Below are positions 12,054 to 22,144 of a stretch of 64,000 nucleotides of DNA, in pieces. The notes under the pieces were generated by a model. The model did no database searches. It had not been told where the DNA came from and worked only from the letters and a program-made list of their open reading frames with translations. Source of the DNA: Piliocolobus tephrosceles (lineage: Eukaryota > Chordata > Mammalia > Primates > Cercopithecidae). The stretch is from assembly GCF_002776525.5 (NCBI RefSeq), contig NC_045452.1:22004504-22068503 (forward strand). The letters are read 5' to 3'. The translations under genes and the position numbers were made by a program. Position 1 is the first letter of the stretch; every line of letters begins with the position of its first letter.

Positions 12054-12350
12054 TTTTTTTTTTTTTTTTTGAGGCGGAGTCTTGCTCTGTCACCTGGGGT
12101 GGAGTGCAGTGGCTGGATCTCAGCTCACTGCAAGCTCCGCCTCCCGGGTTTATGCTATTCTCCTGCCTCAGCCTCCCGAGTAGCTGGGACTACAGGCACC
12201 CACCACCTCGCCCGGCTAGTTTTTTGTATTTTTTAGTAGAGACGGGGTTTCACCGTGTTAGCCAGGATGGTCTCGATCTCCTGACCTCGTGATCCGCCCG
12301 TCTCAGCCTCCCAAAGTGCTGGGATTACAGGCTTGAGCCACCGCGCCCGG
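12054..12350 (-). repeat. AluY, Old World monkey type
   Basis: Antisense; GAGACTACT repeats at 12045-12053 and 12352-12360. Confidence 0.96.
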
Positions 12351-12804
12351 TGAGACTACTTCTTAACACATGTCCTATGTAGCAGTTCCCAGATTACTGT
12401 TTTGTTGAAGTTGGATTTTTACTAATTCTCTAAAAGCACCATAAAATGTAGTGCTGAAAGGAACCTGACATTGTGTAGCCCAGTTTCTTTTCTCATAAGT
12501 ATGACCCCAAGCAAGTGAGTGGCCTGCCCAGGTCTCCTGGGGTGTCAGATGTAGAGCTTGGGCTCCTGATTTGGTGACAGTGAGGACCATAAACCTACTG
12601 TGTGTAAGGCACTGTTGGGAAGGGACAAACAGTGTGACTGTGTAAATTAATTTCTTTTTAAACTAGTCTTCTAGAATTTACACATCCAAATCCATGTTGC
12701 TTTTAAAAAGCAGACTATGCAGATGCTGAAAAAGATGCCTTAACACTGGTTCAGTCTGTCTGAAAATAGTTTCAAAACAGTTTGAACCAAGAAAATATTA
12801 CTGA

Positions 12805-13425
12805 GGCCGGATGTGGTGGCTCACACCTGTAATCCCAGCACTTTGGGAGGCTGAGGTGGGTGGATTACCTGAGGTCAGGAATTCAAGACCAGCCTGACCA
12901 ACATGGCGAAACCCCATCTCTTTTTTTTTTTTTTTTTTGAGACGGAGTCTGGCTCTGTCGCCCAGGCTGGAGTGCAGTGGCCGGATCTCAGCTCACTGCA
13001 AGCTCCGCCTCCCAGGTTTATGCCATTCTCCTGCCTCAGCCTCCGGAGTAGCTGGGACTACAGGCGCCCGCCACCTCGCCCGGCTAGTTTTTTTTTTTAT
13101 ATTTTTTAGTAGAGACGGGGTTTCACCGTGTTAGCCAGGATGGTCTCGATCTCCTGACCTCGTGATCCGCCCGTCTCGGCCTCCCAAAGTGCTGGGATTA
13201 CAGGCGTGAGCCACCGCGCCCAGCCGCGAAACCCCATCTCTACTAAAAATGCAAAAATTAGCCGGGCATGGTGGCATGTGCCTGTGGTCCCAGCTACTCA
13301 GGAGGCTGAGGCAGGAGAATCACTTGAACCTGGAGGCAGAGGTTGCAGTGAGCCAAGATCGCACCACTACACTCCAACCTGCACAACAGAGCAAGACTTC
13401 ATCTCAAAAAAAAATAATAAATAAA
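12805..13425 (+). repeat. Alu (AluS-like), split by a younger Alu
   Basis: Left part 12805-12920; continues at 13241-13425 after the inserted element and its duplication. GGCCGGATGTGGTGGCTCAC start. Confidence 0.95.
12921..13225 (-). repeat. AluY nested inside an older Alu
   Basis: Antisense, bounded by the perfect 15-bp duplication GCGAAACCCCATCTC (12906-12920 and 13226-13240). Confidence 0.97.
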
Positions 13426-13732
13426 TACTGAAATAAGCATAGAATCCTCCAGGGTAACTGCTTTAAAGGGAATAAGATGTATTTGTCTCAGTAAATTCTA
13501 GTGTGATTGTTACAATGGCTGACATTTCTTTATACTGTCCTTTACAGACTGTGGCTGCTAATACCAAAGTGCTTGTAATATTCTTAGAGATGATGACCCA
13601 ATTTGATGATATTAGGAATGATTTTTAAAATTATTTTATATACTACCTCATTGATTACCAAGTGATAGCAGGAACTAGGCATTCCAAACAGGAAAAGGAA
13701 GTGCTACCTGGAGAGCTTTTGTGGGCAAGAGA

Positions 13733-14028
13733 TTTTTTTTTTTTTTTTTGAGACACGGTGTTACTCTGTCACTCAGGCTGGAGTGCAGCGGCATGATCAT
13801 GGCTCTCTGCAGCCTCGACCTCCTGGGCTCAGGCAATATTCCTACCTCAGCCTCTTGAGTAGCTGGGAGTAAAGGCATGCCCCACCATGCCTGGCTAATA
13901 TTTTTAATTTTGTAGAGACATGGTTTTGCCATGTTTCCCAGGCTGGTCTCAAACGGCTGGGCTCAAGTGATCCACTCGCCTTGGCCTCCCAAAGTACTGG
14001 GACTACAGATCTGAGCTACTGCGCCTGC
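13733..14028 (-). repeat. Alu (AluJ-like)
   Basis: Antisense, poly-T then GAGACACGGTGTTACTCTGT to TACTGCGCCTG. Confidence 0.92.
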
Positions 14029-14559
14029 TGAGGCAAAATACTCAAGTTAGCTGCTGGTAAAGACTGGCAGACATTCTCTTTCTTTCTTTGTTTAACAAGC
14101 ATTTATTTAAGTACCTTTCTTGGACCAAGCGTGGGTGGCACAAGGTGACCAAAGAAAGGCAGAAGGTGACAGATTACAGGTGGATTCTGGTAACAGCGAG
14201 TACACGTCTCTTCAGGGAGACAGAGGAGATGGGGATAAAAGTTGAGGCCACGTGAATGTCGAGCTTTTAAGAGCCAGCCAAGAATGTTGGCTTGATCCTG
14301 ATGGGAAGGATGGAGTCATTGTCAACAGTGGGACACTTTTGAGGAGCAGCAGGCGTGAATTAGAACTTCCTGGGCATTCTGAGAAGCAGGTTCACCTGCC
14401 TCTTGAGTTTTCAGGCTGAGCTGGGCAGATGACATCATACACACAAGCACAGAAGTATTAAGCTGCTGTCAAAGACTGTTATTTGATGAAAAGTCAAATA
14501 AACTTTATTGTTACAGTCACCCCATTGTATAGGATTTGTTTGCCTACCAGTTCCTCTCC

Positions 14560-14690
14560 CTGGGTGGCCGGGCTGAGTCCCTTGAAGACAGGCTGTGTCT
14601 GGTTCACCTGTGTATCTATATCCAGGACCAGTAGCACTTAGTAGGTGGGCAGTAAATACTTACTTTCAGAAATGAGTAAGTGCTCCATGC
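14560..14690 (+). repeat. L2 fossil, 3' end
   Basis: CCCTTGAAGACAGGCTGTGT and TTAGTAGGTGGGCAGTAAAT, L2 3' phrases. Confidence 0.6.
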
Positions 14691-14999
14691 TTTCAGGACT
14701 ACATTGTGGAAAAGGAGAGCTTTGAGTAGGAAGGTATATGAAGGAGCAAGAAAGTCATTTATGGAGGTGCGAATGACCTAAGCGAAGGTCTAGGCTTGGG
14801 AATGAGGACAGGAGGCCAGCAGGAGGGCGGAAGTTCTTTGATCGCAGCCTAAGGAAAGGATGAGTCCTGGAAAGGATAGCAGGGGCCCTCCCTCCCGGTC
14901 TGTATGGTTCGGGCATTCACCGTGCCCCGCTCCACGCCACATCTGTTCCATCTGCCCTGCTGCCTTTGACTGAGGAAACTGGTGTCCGTGGTGGCCACC

Positions 15000-15365
15000 C
15001 AGACCTCCTTCCTGTGCTTCACACTCAAATGAGGGTGTTCCCCATGTCTTGGGGCTGTCTTTCCTTTACCTGGATCATTCTTCCCCAGTGGCATGTTCTC
15101 AGGATTGAGTTCTCAAATGTCCCCCCTTTCCTCACCTTATCCAAAGGACCCATTCCCCGTCCTCTCCATATTCTGTGCTATTACCCTGTCTGCTTTATTT
15201 TCTTCCTAGTATTGATTACTACTGGAATCAGTGTATTCATCAGTCTGCTGGATTAGTGCCTGTTCCCTTTACTGGAATGTAAGCATGATTTTGGTCTTTT
15301 TCTCCTCTGTCCTGAGCACCCAGAACAAAGTGTGGCCTATAGAGGACACTGAATGAATGCGTGGG
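15000..15365 (+). repeat. L2 fossil
   Basis: TGGAATGTAAGCATGATTTT and TGTCCTGAGCACCCAGAACA, ending ACACTGAATGAATG. The 96-codon frame at 14966-15256 lies in this repeat. Confidence 0.6.
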
Positions 15366-16864
15366 GGGAAAAACGGGTTTTATTGCAGATGGAGACCCTT
15401 TGTTTCATACAGATCGTTTGTAAACTTAGAGATTTTATTAGCAGCAAATTATGATAGAGCTCGCAACTGGTCTCCTTGAGAATTGCTGCGGAAGTAGATG
15501 GGGGGTGGAGCTTTTATAGGCAGCATTTCAGCGTGTCGTAGCTTGGATGCTGTGGCCTCCCGAGCTCTAAATCTATGCTGCTGGCTCTGGGGATGTGGAA
15601 TGTGTAGCAGGGAATCCTTGCTGAAGGATCCCCAAACCCTTGATAGCCCTGGACAGCCCACAGCGGTCCTGGAGCCAGAGCCAGAATTTAATTCCCAGCG
15701 TGAGCAGGAGCTAGAGTTTAAGTCAAGGCAGCAGGGATACTCAGGTGCATTTTCCATTCCCTTCGAGGGAGGGGTGGAGGTTTGAGCCCCTCCACATCCC
15801 ACCCCATTGGGGTGCCTTTGTCACTCTGTCAGCTTTAGAGCAACTTCAAAGGGAGGTTGGCGGGGGAGGGGCGCTGTTTGAATCTATGCTGCTAGAGGCA
15901 GTGAATAGTTCTATAAGTATGTGAACACTCTGTCGTTCAAGTGTTTGCTTCAGGCACTTTATCTTCTTAGAAATTTCTTTAACCTTTTGTTTAGCACTGT
16001 TACAGTTTAGTTTTGATGCTCAGTATTTGATTTTCCATCTCCTTTCACTTTTTATTTTTTATTTAAAAAAAAAAAAAAAAAAGCAAAAAATGCCCGTAGA
16101 ACAGTGGAAAGCTTAACCACAGGAACCCTGAGCCGGCCAGGAGAATTGGCAGGCGCCGCGAATGCGCTTGCTTTCTTCACTTTCCCTTCCCTTTTAAAGC
16201 CTTTGTTTTAGGAAAAAGGAAATTGGTGTGTTTGGAGAGCAGTTGTGAGCTTTTCAAGACTGGACTCGTTGGTCTAATTTGGTAAGGGCCCAGAACACGT
16301 CCCATGAAGTAAGGGAAAATGTGAAGCTGAAGCCAGCGTGTGGGGGAGAGCTAACAACTGGACATTCTCACCCAAAGCCCTGCCTCACATGCCTTTAGCC
16401 AGAAGGCTTGGCTATTTATTTCTTGGAAGCTTTAGGTTTCCTACTGATGATGGCATCCCCCCTGGTGTCTGGGATGTTCCCTGCCCCTCCCTCCCAGCTC
16501 TGTCAATACCTGTAGCATTGCTTCTTGGGTCTGAGCACTCAGTCCAGGCCACCTGTGAAAGATTCCAGTTCTTTCACCGTTCCCTGTGACACAGCATGGC
16601 AGGTAGCTTCTTTTTTGTCAGGGCAACTGTTTCCTTCTTTTAGGTGTATGAATAGTGTGTAGTACGTACCTGGGTTCCTAAGATAGATCTCGACTGTCTA
16701 GCCTGAGTGTGTAGCTATTTCAGGAACAATGTTCCTACACCAGTCACCAGTTGAACACTCAGGAACTAAAGAAATGCAAATACGTTTAGTCGTTAATTTT
16801 CTCTCTGAGATAATATATCTAGCTGAAGATTTTTGGCTATCTCTGTTTTCTGTTTATTTTTTAT

Positions 16865-17150
16865 CTTTTTGAGACAAGATCTTGCTTGGTTCCCCAGGCT
16901 GGAGGGCAGTGGCACAATCACTGCTCACTGCAGCCTCAACCTCCCTGGCTCAAGTGGTCCTCCCACCTCAGCTTCCTGAGTAGCCGGGACCACAGGTGTG
17001 TGCCACCATGCCCAGCTGATTTAATTTTTTTGTAGAGATGAGGGTTCCAGTATGTTGGCCAAGCTGGTCTTGAATTCCTGGGCTCAAGTAATCCTCCTGC
17101 CTTGGCCTCCTAAAGTGCTGGGATTACAGATGTGACCCACCACACCTGGC
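16865..17150 (-). repeat. Alu (AluJ-like)
   Basis: Antisense, GAGACAAGATCTTGCTTGGT to CACACCTGGC. Confidence 0.93.
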
Positions 17151-17655
17151 GCACCTTCTTATCTCCCCCTTTTTTTTTTTTTGACTCCTGTCTACTTTCC
17201 TGCTGCCCCTTGCTCCAAGGCTCCCGCTGGACATTCTGCCCAAATACCTGTCCTTACCCAGGTGTTCTGTGTAAGAGAATGAGATGGTCGCTTGGTGAGC
17301 AAGGAGTGCATATATGGGGGCCTTGAATGGAAGGATCTTAATGCTTCATGTCCTGAAGTGATGTTGTCCTGGCCCAGTCATCTCAGTTTTTACTTTTAAG
17401 GTGTACCAGGAGGTGGGATGACTCACGTCTAACTTTAAGCTCCGGGAAAAGTGGAGACCAGCTCAGTCTTGCTGTCTGAAGACATCTCTGACCCATCTCT
17501 GTCGGGCAGTATTCTGTCTTCACGCCGTCTCTTAGTCCCTTCCTAAAAGTAAAAATAAGGAGTCCCTGGAACCTCTTACCTATTTGTGGTCTATTGCTGA
17601 GGAGGGTTTTAATTGATGGCCACTCTAGGCAGCCCACATCTACGTGTTTGGGGAA

Positions 17656-17961
17656 TTTTTTTTTTTTTTTTTTTTTTTGAGATGGAGTCTCGCTCTGTCG
17701 CCCAAACTGGAGTACAGTGGCCAGATCTCAGCTCACTGCAAGCTCCGCCTCCCGGGTTTACGCCATTCTCCTGCCTCAGCCTCCCGAGTAGTTGGGACTA
17801 CAGGCGCCCGCCACCTCGCCCGGCTAGTTTTTTGTATTTTTTAGTAGAGACCGGGGTTTCACCGGGTTAACCAGGATGATCTCGATCTCCTGGCCTTGTG
17901 ATCCGCCCATCTCGGCCTCCTAAAGTGCTGGGATTACAGGCTTGAGCCACCGCGCCCGGCC
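17656..17961 (-). repeat. AluY, Old World monkey type
   Basis: Antisense; TGTTTGGGGAA lies on both sides as the target duplication. Confidence 0.96.
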
Positions 17962-18369
17962 CATGTTTGGGGAATCTTAAGTCACCTCTGCATACCACTC
18001 TACAGAATGCTGAGGTGTCAGGAATAAAAGAGGCTTAAAGGGGATGCATAGATGAAGGGGAAGTTTTGTGGCTATTTGAAGGCCTTACTAGGACCAGAAG
18101 AAAGGAGGAATGCAGTCCAGGCAGGGAAGTGCATGAGTCAGAGGGCCAAAGAGGAATGGGGCTTGTTTGAGGAAATGGGGAGTTCTCAAGGAGGAATCCT
18201 AGGGTCCCTGTGGCAAAGCCTAAGGTGGCCTTTCTTCTGAACTCAGGACAACATTCCAGTCTTGACCACTCGTTTGACTTCCAGATCCATATTGATTTGT
18301 TTTTCTAAGACCACCAGAGCGGGCACAAAAGAACCAGCGAGTAGGCAAGGGTAGGAGCAAAACTGCAAA

Positions 18370-18375
18370 TTTATT
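18370..18375 (-). promoter_or_regulatory. LTR polyadenylation signal
   Basis: AATAAA on the - strand, followed by a GT-rich stretch (TGTGCCCGCTCTGGTGGTC). This order fits the R/U5 boundary of an LTR. Confidence 0.6.
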
Positions 18376-18634
18376 TTTGGTCATCTAGCTTCAGGGAAGA
18401 AAGTGGGTAGGGAGAGGTCTGTCAGCCTCCGGCAAAGGAGGCCAAGAGAGTCGCCCTGTGGAGCTCTCGGACGGAGTTCCTAATGCAGTCCCGACAGGAG
18501 TGGGGGGCTGGGAAGTCCGCGCCGCGCGTCTGCCGGGAGCGGCTTTTCTAGGAGTGGGAGGGCAATAGGCGGGGCACGGGCGTGTCGGGGGGCGTTCCGC
18601 AGGTGCGACCATGTAAATCTTGGTCTCTTTGGAT

Positions 18635-18642
18635 TGACGTCA
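18635..18642. promoter_or_regulatory. Perfect CRE octamer in LTR U3
   Basis: TGACGTCA, the palindromic CREB/ATF site, lies about 120 bp into the LTR on its own strand, a plausible U3 enhancer position. Whether it is bound is inference. Confidence 0.6.
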
Positions 18643-18729
18643 CCTGGCGCATGCCCAGTTGGTCTGCACCTTCCCGGGCACCGGCTGCATTTTCGTGCGT
18701 GCAGGAAAAGTTGGTGATGAAGAACCCGG

Positions 18730-18748
18730 AAGTGCGCCATCTTGCCTC
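18730..18748 (-). promoter_or_regulatory. YY1-like UCR element at the LTR start
   Basis: On the - strand GGCAAGATGGCGCACTT contains AAGATGGCGC, close to the YY1 consensus. YY1 sites in this part of U3 are known in gammaretroviral LTRs (the upstream conserved region). The 5' stub copy has ATGGCAC instead, so its CpG is lost. Confidence 0.45.
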
Positions 18749-18762
18749 CGTTCGTCCAAACA

Positions 18763-18852
18763 GTCCAACCTTTTATTGATAATAGTGATAAGGGGCGCCG
18801 TGGTCTGTCTAGCTACTTCCTGCTGTTAAGGGGGCGTCGTTAAGGTCGGGGC
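18763..18852 (-). other. Sequence between env remnant and 3' LTR
   Basis: Non-coding retroviral spacer, ending in ATCAATAAAAGGTTGGAC before the LTR. A normal polypurine tract is not evident. Confidence 0.4.
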
Positions 18853-18990
18853 CTATGGTTGATATTTGGACGTACGGATGAAGAATAAAATAAGGCACAG
18901 TATTAGTATAGGAATGAGGAATGGAAGCATTTGTTGGAATATGGGCAAAACCCAGAAGGATGGTCCTGGCAAGGTTGGGGAGTATGAGAT
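18853..18990 (-). pseudogene. Endogenous retroviral envelope membrane-anchor remnant
   Basis: A - strand frame with a strongly hydrophobic segment at about 18876-18930 (MLPFLIPILILCLILFFI) followed by a short basic tail and TAG (18853-18855), just before the LTR. Position, hydrophobicity and tail fit the C-terminal anchor of a transmembrane envelope subunit. No surface subunit, fusion peptide or immunosuppressive-type region remains. Identification rests on position and composition rather than a clear family motif. Confidence 0.5.
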
Positions 18991-19318
18991 AGTTAAGAAA
19001 ATTTAGTAAGTTTGAGGCGAGTGGGGGAAAGTTGAACTGATTTCTCGGCCTAGTAAGGGGGTAGGGCATGAGGTATAATGAGGAACGAGTGCGCAAAGTA
19101 GTTGTTGGCCAGGCAGCAATTAAGGAGTGGAGTTTTTCGTGGAGTGAATGGCTTTCCACTGACTCCTACTACAGAGATGGAAGGCTAGGTCCAGAGAAGG
19201 ACGGCAAAACAGTATAGGTAGCTTCGCTGTTGATTAAAAAATTAATTGTCTTACCCGCTACCAGGAGAGTTACCCACGGCTCGGTGAGGGTGATGGGGGT
19301 CCCTGAGTCTCGGCACCT
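18990..19318 (-). pseudogene. Endogenous retroviral protease remnant (inactive)
   Basis: In the same frame as gag and directly beyond its TGA, the arrangement of gammaretroviral stop-codon readthrough. It contains EPWVTLLVAGKTINFLIN and then ATYTVLPSFSGP, matching the start of a retroviral aspartic protease. The catalytic Asp-Thr/Ser-Gly triad is replaced by Asn-Ser-Glu (19223-19231), so it is dead. Two adjacent TAG codons follow (19166-19171). Weak protease-like sequence continues in other frames to about 18990, where pol is deleted. Confidence 0.65.
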
Positions 19319-20437
19319 TCAGTTGTCGTCGTCCAGATGTAGGAGCTGGAAGGAGCTCCCAGGATCCTGGGAAAGGGGGTCACGTGGAGACGCGGCACCT
19401 GTTCTCAGGGTGGGGCAGTCAGATTTCCAGTGTCCTCCCTGTTGGCAAGCAGGGCAGTGGGTTGCTGGTGGACAAGGGTTAGGACATTCACTGGCCCAAT
19501 GTCCTGATGCCTTGCACTTATAGCAAGGCTGCGCTGGGGCTCGGGAACCTTGCGGACACCTGTTGGCATAGTGTCCTGCCTTGCCGCACTTATAGCAGGC
19601 TCCTTTTGTAGCCTTGGAGTCTGCGGGGTGTGTGCTCTCTGGTCTGGGGTTACGACTGGGCTGTAAAGCCACTGCTAGGAGCTGAACCTTCTGTTCAAGG
19701 TGAGCCTGTCGCTGTGCTTCAGCCATCTCCTCTCTGGAGTTATAGACCTTAAAAGCTAATTTAACCAGGTCTTGTATTGGTGCCTGAGGACCATCCTCTA
19801 CCTTTTGAAGTTTTTTACGAATGTCAGGAGCTGATTGAGAAATGAAATAAGACACCAAAATGGTGGCCCCTGTGGGGGAGGCCGGATCTAACCGGGTATA
19901 TTGGGTTAGAACCTCAGTCAGCCTATTTAAGAATGTGGCTGGATTTTCTTCTGGATTTTGAACAATTTCTTTTAATTTGTTAAAATTTACAGTTTTGTTT
20001 GAGGCTGCTTGCATACCAGCCAACAAACACTGGACCATTAGGTCTCGCCTACGGTGCCCAGGCTGGCCTGCTTGGTAGTTCCAGTCTGGGTCTGCCGAGG
20101 GGACCGCTTGCTCCCCTAGTGGGATGGCGGCGTCAGTTAAATGTAGTTGGTTGGCGTGCTGCCTGGCGGCCGCTAGGATGCGCTCTTGCTCCTCAGGGTT
20201 TAGGGTGGAGGTTAGGATAACCTGGAGGTCATGCCAAGTTAAGTCATAGGCCTGACAAAGGTATCTAAATTCCTTTATGTAGATGGTAGGATTAGCTGAG
20301 AAATCACCTAAACGCTTCTCAATTTTGGAAAGATCGGCCAGTGAAAAAGGACATGTACTCTGACTACCCCCTCCGCCCCAGCTACCTCTCGCAAAGGTGC
20401 TAACACTGTAGGAGGGTGTGGGGCAGGAGTGAGGGCA
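19319..20437 (-). pseudogene. Endogenous retroviral gag: capsid-nucleocapsid, open frame with three zinc knuckles
   Basis: The frame is open for 372 codons from just after a TGA (20438-20440) to TGA at 19319-19321; its first ATG is at 20038, giving 239 residues. Residue numbers below count from that ATG. The capsid part contains a recognisable major homology region (about residues 27-52, with ENPATFLNRLTEVLTQYT). The nucleocapsid has three complete CX2CX4HX4C knuckles: C148/C151/H156/C161 (19556-19597), C172/C175/H180/C185 (19484-19525) and C195/C198/H203/C208 (19415-19456). Gammaretroviral nucleocapsids usually have one knuckle. Knuckles bind packaging RNA, and capsid forms the core lattice. 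As the start codon region is gone and the upstream segment is out of frame, I treat it as a pseudogene, though this stretch is undamaged. Confidence 0.85.
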
Positions 20438-20685
20438 TCAGCAGGGCACTTACAGCGGGTGTGGGCAGAGACAGGAGGCTCAAGACAGCCAGTTGGGGGC
20501 CCCGAAGGAGGCACGGAACTGAGTGGATTACTGGTAGATAAGGAGGAGGAAGGAGGATTTGGACGGAGGGAGGAGGAGGAGGAGGAGTCTGAGCGGGAAG
20601 GGAGGGGGTGGAGAGGGCAGGGAGAGAAGGAGGAGTATAGGGCAGGTCAGGATGAGAGCGTAAGGCCCAAAAGCCTTGTATGTAA
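20403..20685 (-). pseudogene. Endogenous retroviral gag: matrix end / p12-like proline-rich segment
   Basis: This - strand frame follows the LTR stub and encodes a very proline-rich tract with a run of six prolines and a PPPY motif at 20538-20549. PPPY is the NEDD4-recruiting late-budding motif of gammaretroviral p12. The frame stops at 20400-20402, one base out of register with the capsid frame that opens at 20437, so a frameshift separates the two parts. The matrix N-terminus and the gag start codon are missing. The purine-rich + strand (AGGAGG repeats near 20565-20600) is the complement of this proline coding. Confidence 0.7.
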
Positions 20686-20720
20686 GGAAGTGTGCCATCT
20701 TGCCTCCTTTCGTCCAAACA
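20686..20720 (-). repeat. 35-bp stub of the 5' LTR
   Basis: Matches 18728-18762 at 33 of 35 positions and is bounded by the CATAT duplication. It runs directly into gag sequence, so the rest of the LTR, the primer-binding site and the gag leader were lost in one or more deletions. The ATG of a 107-codon - strand frame here (20721-20723) is supplied by the flanking target duplication and is fortuitous. Confidence 0.85.
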
Positions 20721-20881
20721 CATATGTTACTCAAATACAGTGCATTCTCTTTTTTTTTTTTACTTAAAGATTTTATTTAAATTTGAGATAATTATATATT
20801 CACATGCAGTTGTAAGAAATAATCTCTTTTACCCTTTTATGCAGTTTCCCCCACTGTTAACATGTTGCTGTATTCTCTCTC

Positions 20882-21186
20882 TTTTTTTTTTTTTTTTTGA
20901 GACAGGATCTTGCTCTATTGCCCAGGCTGGAGTGCAGTGGCATGATATCAGCTCACTGCAACCTTACCTTTGCCTCCCAGGCTCAGGCTATCCTCCTGCC
21001 TCAGCCTTGCAAGTAGCTGGGACTACAGGCATGCACCACCACGTCCAACTAATATTTGTATTTTCTTGTAGAGATGGGGTTTCACCATGTCACCCAGGAT
21101 GGTCTCGAACTTCGGGACTTGAGCAGTCTACCTGCCTTGTCCTCCCAAAGTGCTGGGATTATAGGCATAAGCCACCACACCCAACC
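20882..21186 (-). repeat. Alu
   Basis: Antisense, poly-T then GAGACAGGATCTTGC to CACACCCAACC. Confidence 0.94.
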
Positions 21187-21287
21187 TATATTATATTTTT
21201 AAAAATTGAATGTATCTAGTTAAAAAAGGTATACAGTTGTGTTACAGCCAATAGCATTTCCTTCTCTGACTCGGAAGTAATGCTAGG

Positions 21288-21580
21288 TTTTTTGTTTTTT
21301 GAAACGGAGTTTTGCTCTGTTGCCCAGGCTGGAGTGCAGTGGCACAATCTTGGCTCACTGCAACCTGTACCTCCAGCGTTCAAGTAATTCTCCTGCCTCA
21401 GTCTCCTGAGTAGCTGGGATTATAGGTGCGTGCTACCACGCCTGGCTAATTTTTGTATTTTTAGTAGAGGCTGGGATTCACCGTATTGGTCAAGCTGGAC
21501 TTGAACTCTTGACCTCATGATCCGCCTGCCTTGGCCCCCCAAAGTGCTGAGATTACAGGCATGAGCCACCGCCCCCAGCC
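21288..21580 (-). repeat. Alu
   Basis: Antisense, GAAACGGAGTTTTGCTCTGT to CGCCCCCAGCC. Confidence 0.94.
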
Positions 21581-22144
21581 AGTTTTTTGTTTCCTTTCAA
21601 GGAGTCTCTGTTCACATATAAAGAGATATGTAAAAGCCCCCCTTTTCTTAGGTACATGATACCATCAAGTACACTTTTTTTGCATCTTGCTTTTAAAATT
21701 TAACACCTTATCTTGAAGACCTATCTCCATTAGTACATAAAGAACTACTTGTTGTAATTGCATAGTATTCTCTTGTGTGCATAAGGAGTAATTTATTTAA
21801 CTGGTACCCTAATTGAAGGACTGTTTCTGATCTTTTGCCATTACAAACATTTTTTGCAGTGAATATCCTTTGCATATGTAATTTCCCACACGTGTAAGTC
21901 TTTTCCTGTGATAAATACTTACAAATAGGCTAGCTGGGTCAAAGACTGTGTACACTTTCATTTTGATAGGTAGCTGCTAAATTGTCCTCTACAGAGAATG
22001 CACCAGTTTATATTCTCATCAGCAATGATATATGTGAGTGCCTTTTTCTTTGTTACCTTGGACGGCACTGTGTTGTTACCAGATTTCGTCTTTGCCAGTC
22101 TGGTCAGTGAAAAGCGGTATCTTGGCGTACTTTGGTGTTTATTT

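Larger units (their letters stand above)
18293..18762 (-). repeat. 3' LTR of the endogenous retrovirus (470 bp)
   Basis: On the - strand it starts TGTTTGGACG and ends AAACAAATCA. The first 35 bp match the 5' stub at 20686-20720 with two differences, one of them at a CpG. U3 is GC-rich and includes a YY1-like GCAAGATGGCGC close to the LTR start, in the position of the upstream conserved region of gammaretroviral LTRs, and a perfect cAMP-response element. An AATAAA lies about 80 bp before the 3' end. No strong polypurine tract precedes the LTR; the adjacent bases read AATAAAAGGTTGGAC, which is atypical. Open frames inside (for example 18391-18740) are not genes. Confidence 0.85.
18293..20720 (-). 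mobile_element. Internally deleted class I (gammaretrovirus-like) endogenous retrovirus
   Basis: A 2428-bp provirus in antisense to TNRC6B. Both ends have canonical TG...CA termini and are flanked by the same 5 bp, CATAT (18288-18292 and 20721-20725), which fixes the boundaries. In element order it has 35 bp of 5' LTR (20686-20720), a proline-rich gag piece with PPPY, a long capsid-nucleocapsid frame with three zinc knuckles, a protease remnant directly after the gag stop, an envelope anchor remnant, and a full 3' LTR. Missing are most of the 5' LTR, the primer-binding site, most of matrix, reverse transcriptase, RNase H, integrase, surface envelope and most of transmembrane envelope. Gag architecture, the PPPY late motif and protease in the gag frame point to class I. 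The multiple knuckles suggest the HERV-H/HERV-F-like side of that class, but I cannot name the family. Confidence 0.88.

Noticed and set aside
18391..18740. GC-rich stretch as a CpG-island promoter of a host gene
   Set aside because: It is the U3/R part of a retroviral LTR bounded by TG/CA ends and a target duplication; no host first exon adjoins it.
18809..19159. 116-codon - strand frame as a single viral gene
   Set aside because: It joins decayed protease sequence to the env remnant across a deletion and is not a natural gene.
20692..21219. 175-codon + strand frame
   Set aside because: Runs through L1 debris and an antisense Alu; no conserved domain.
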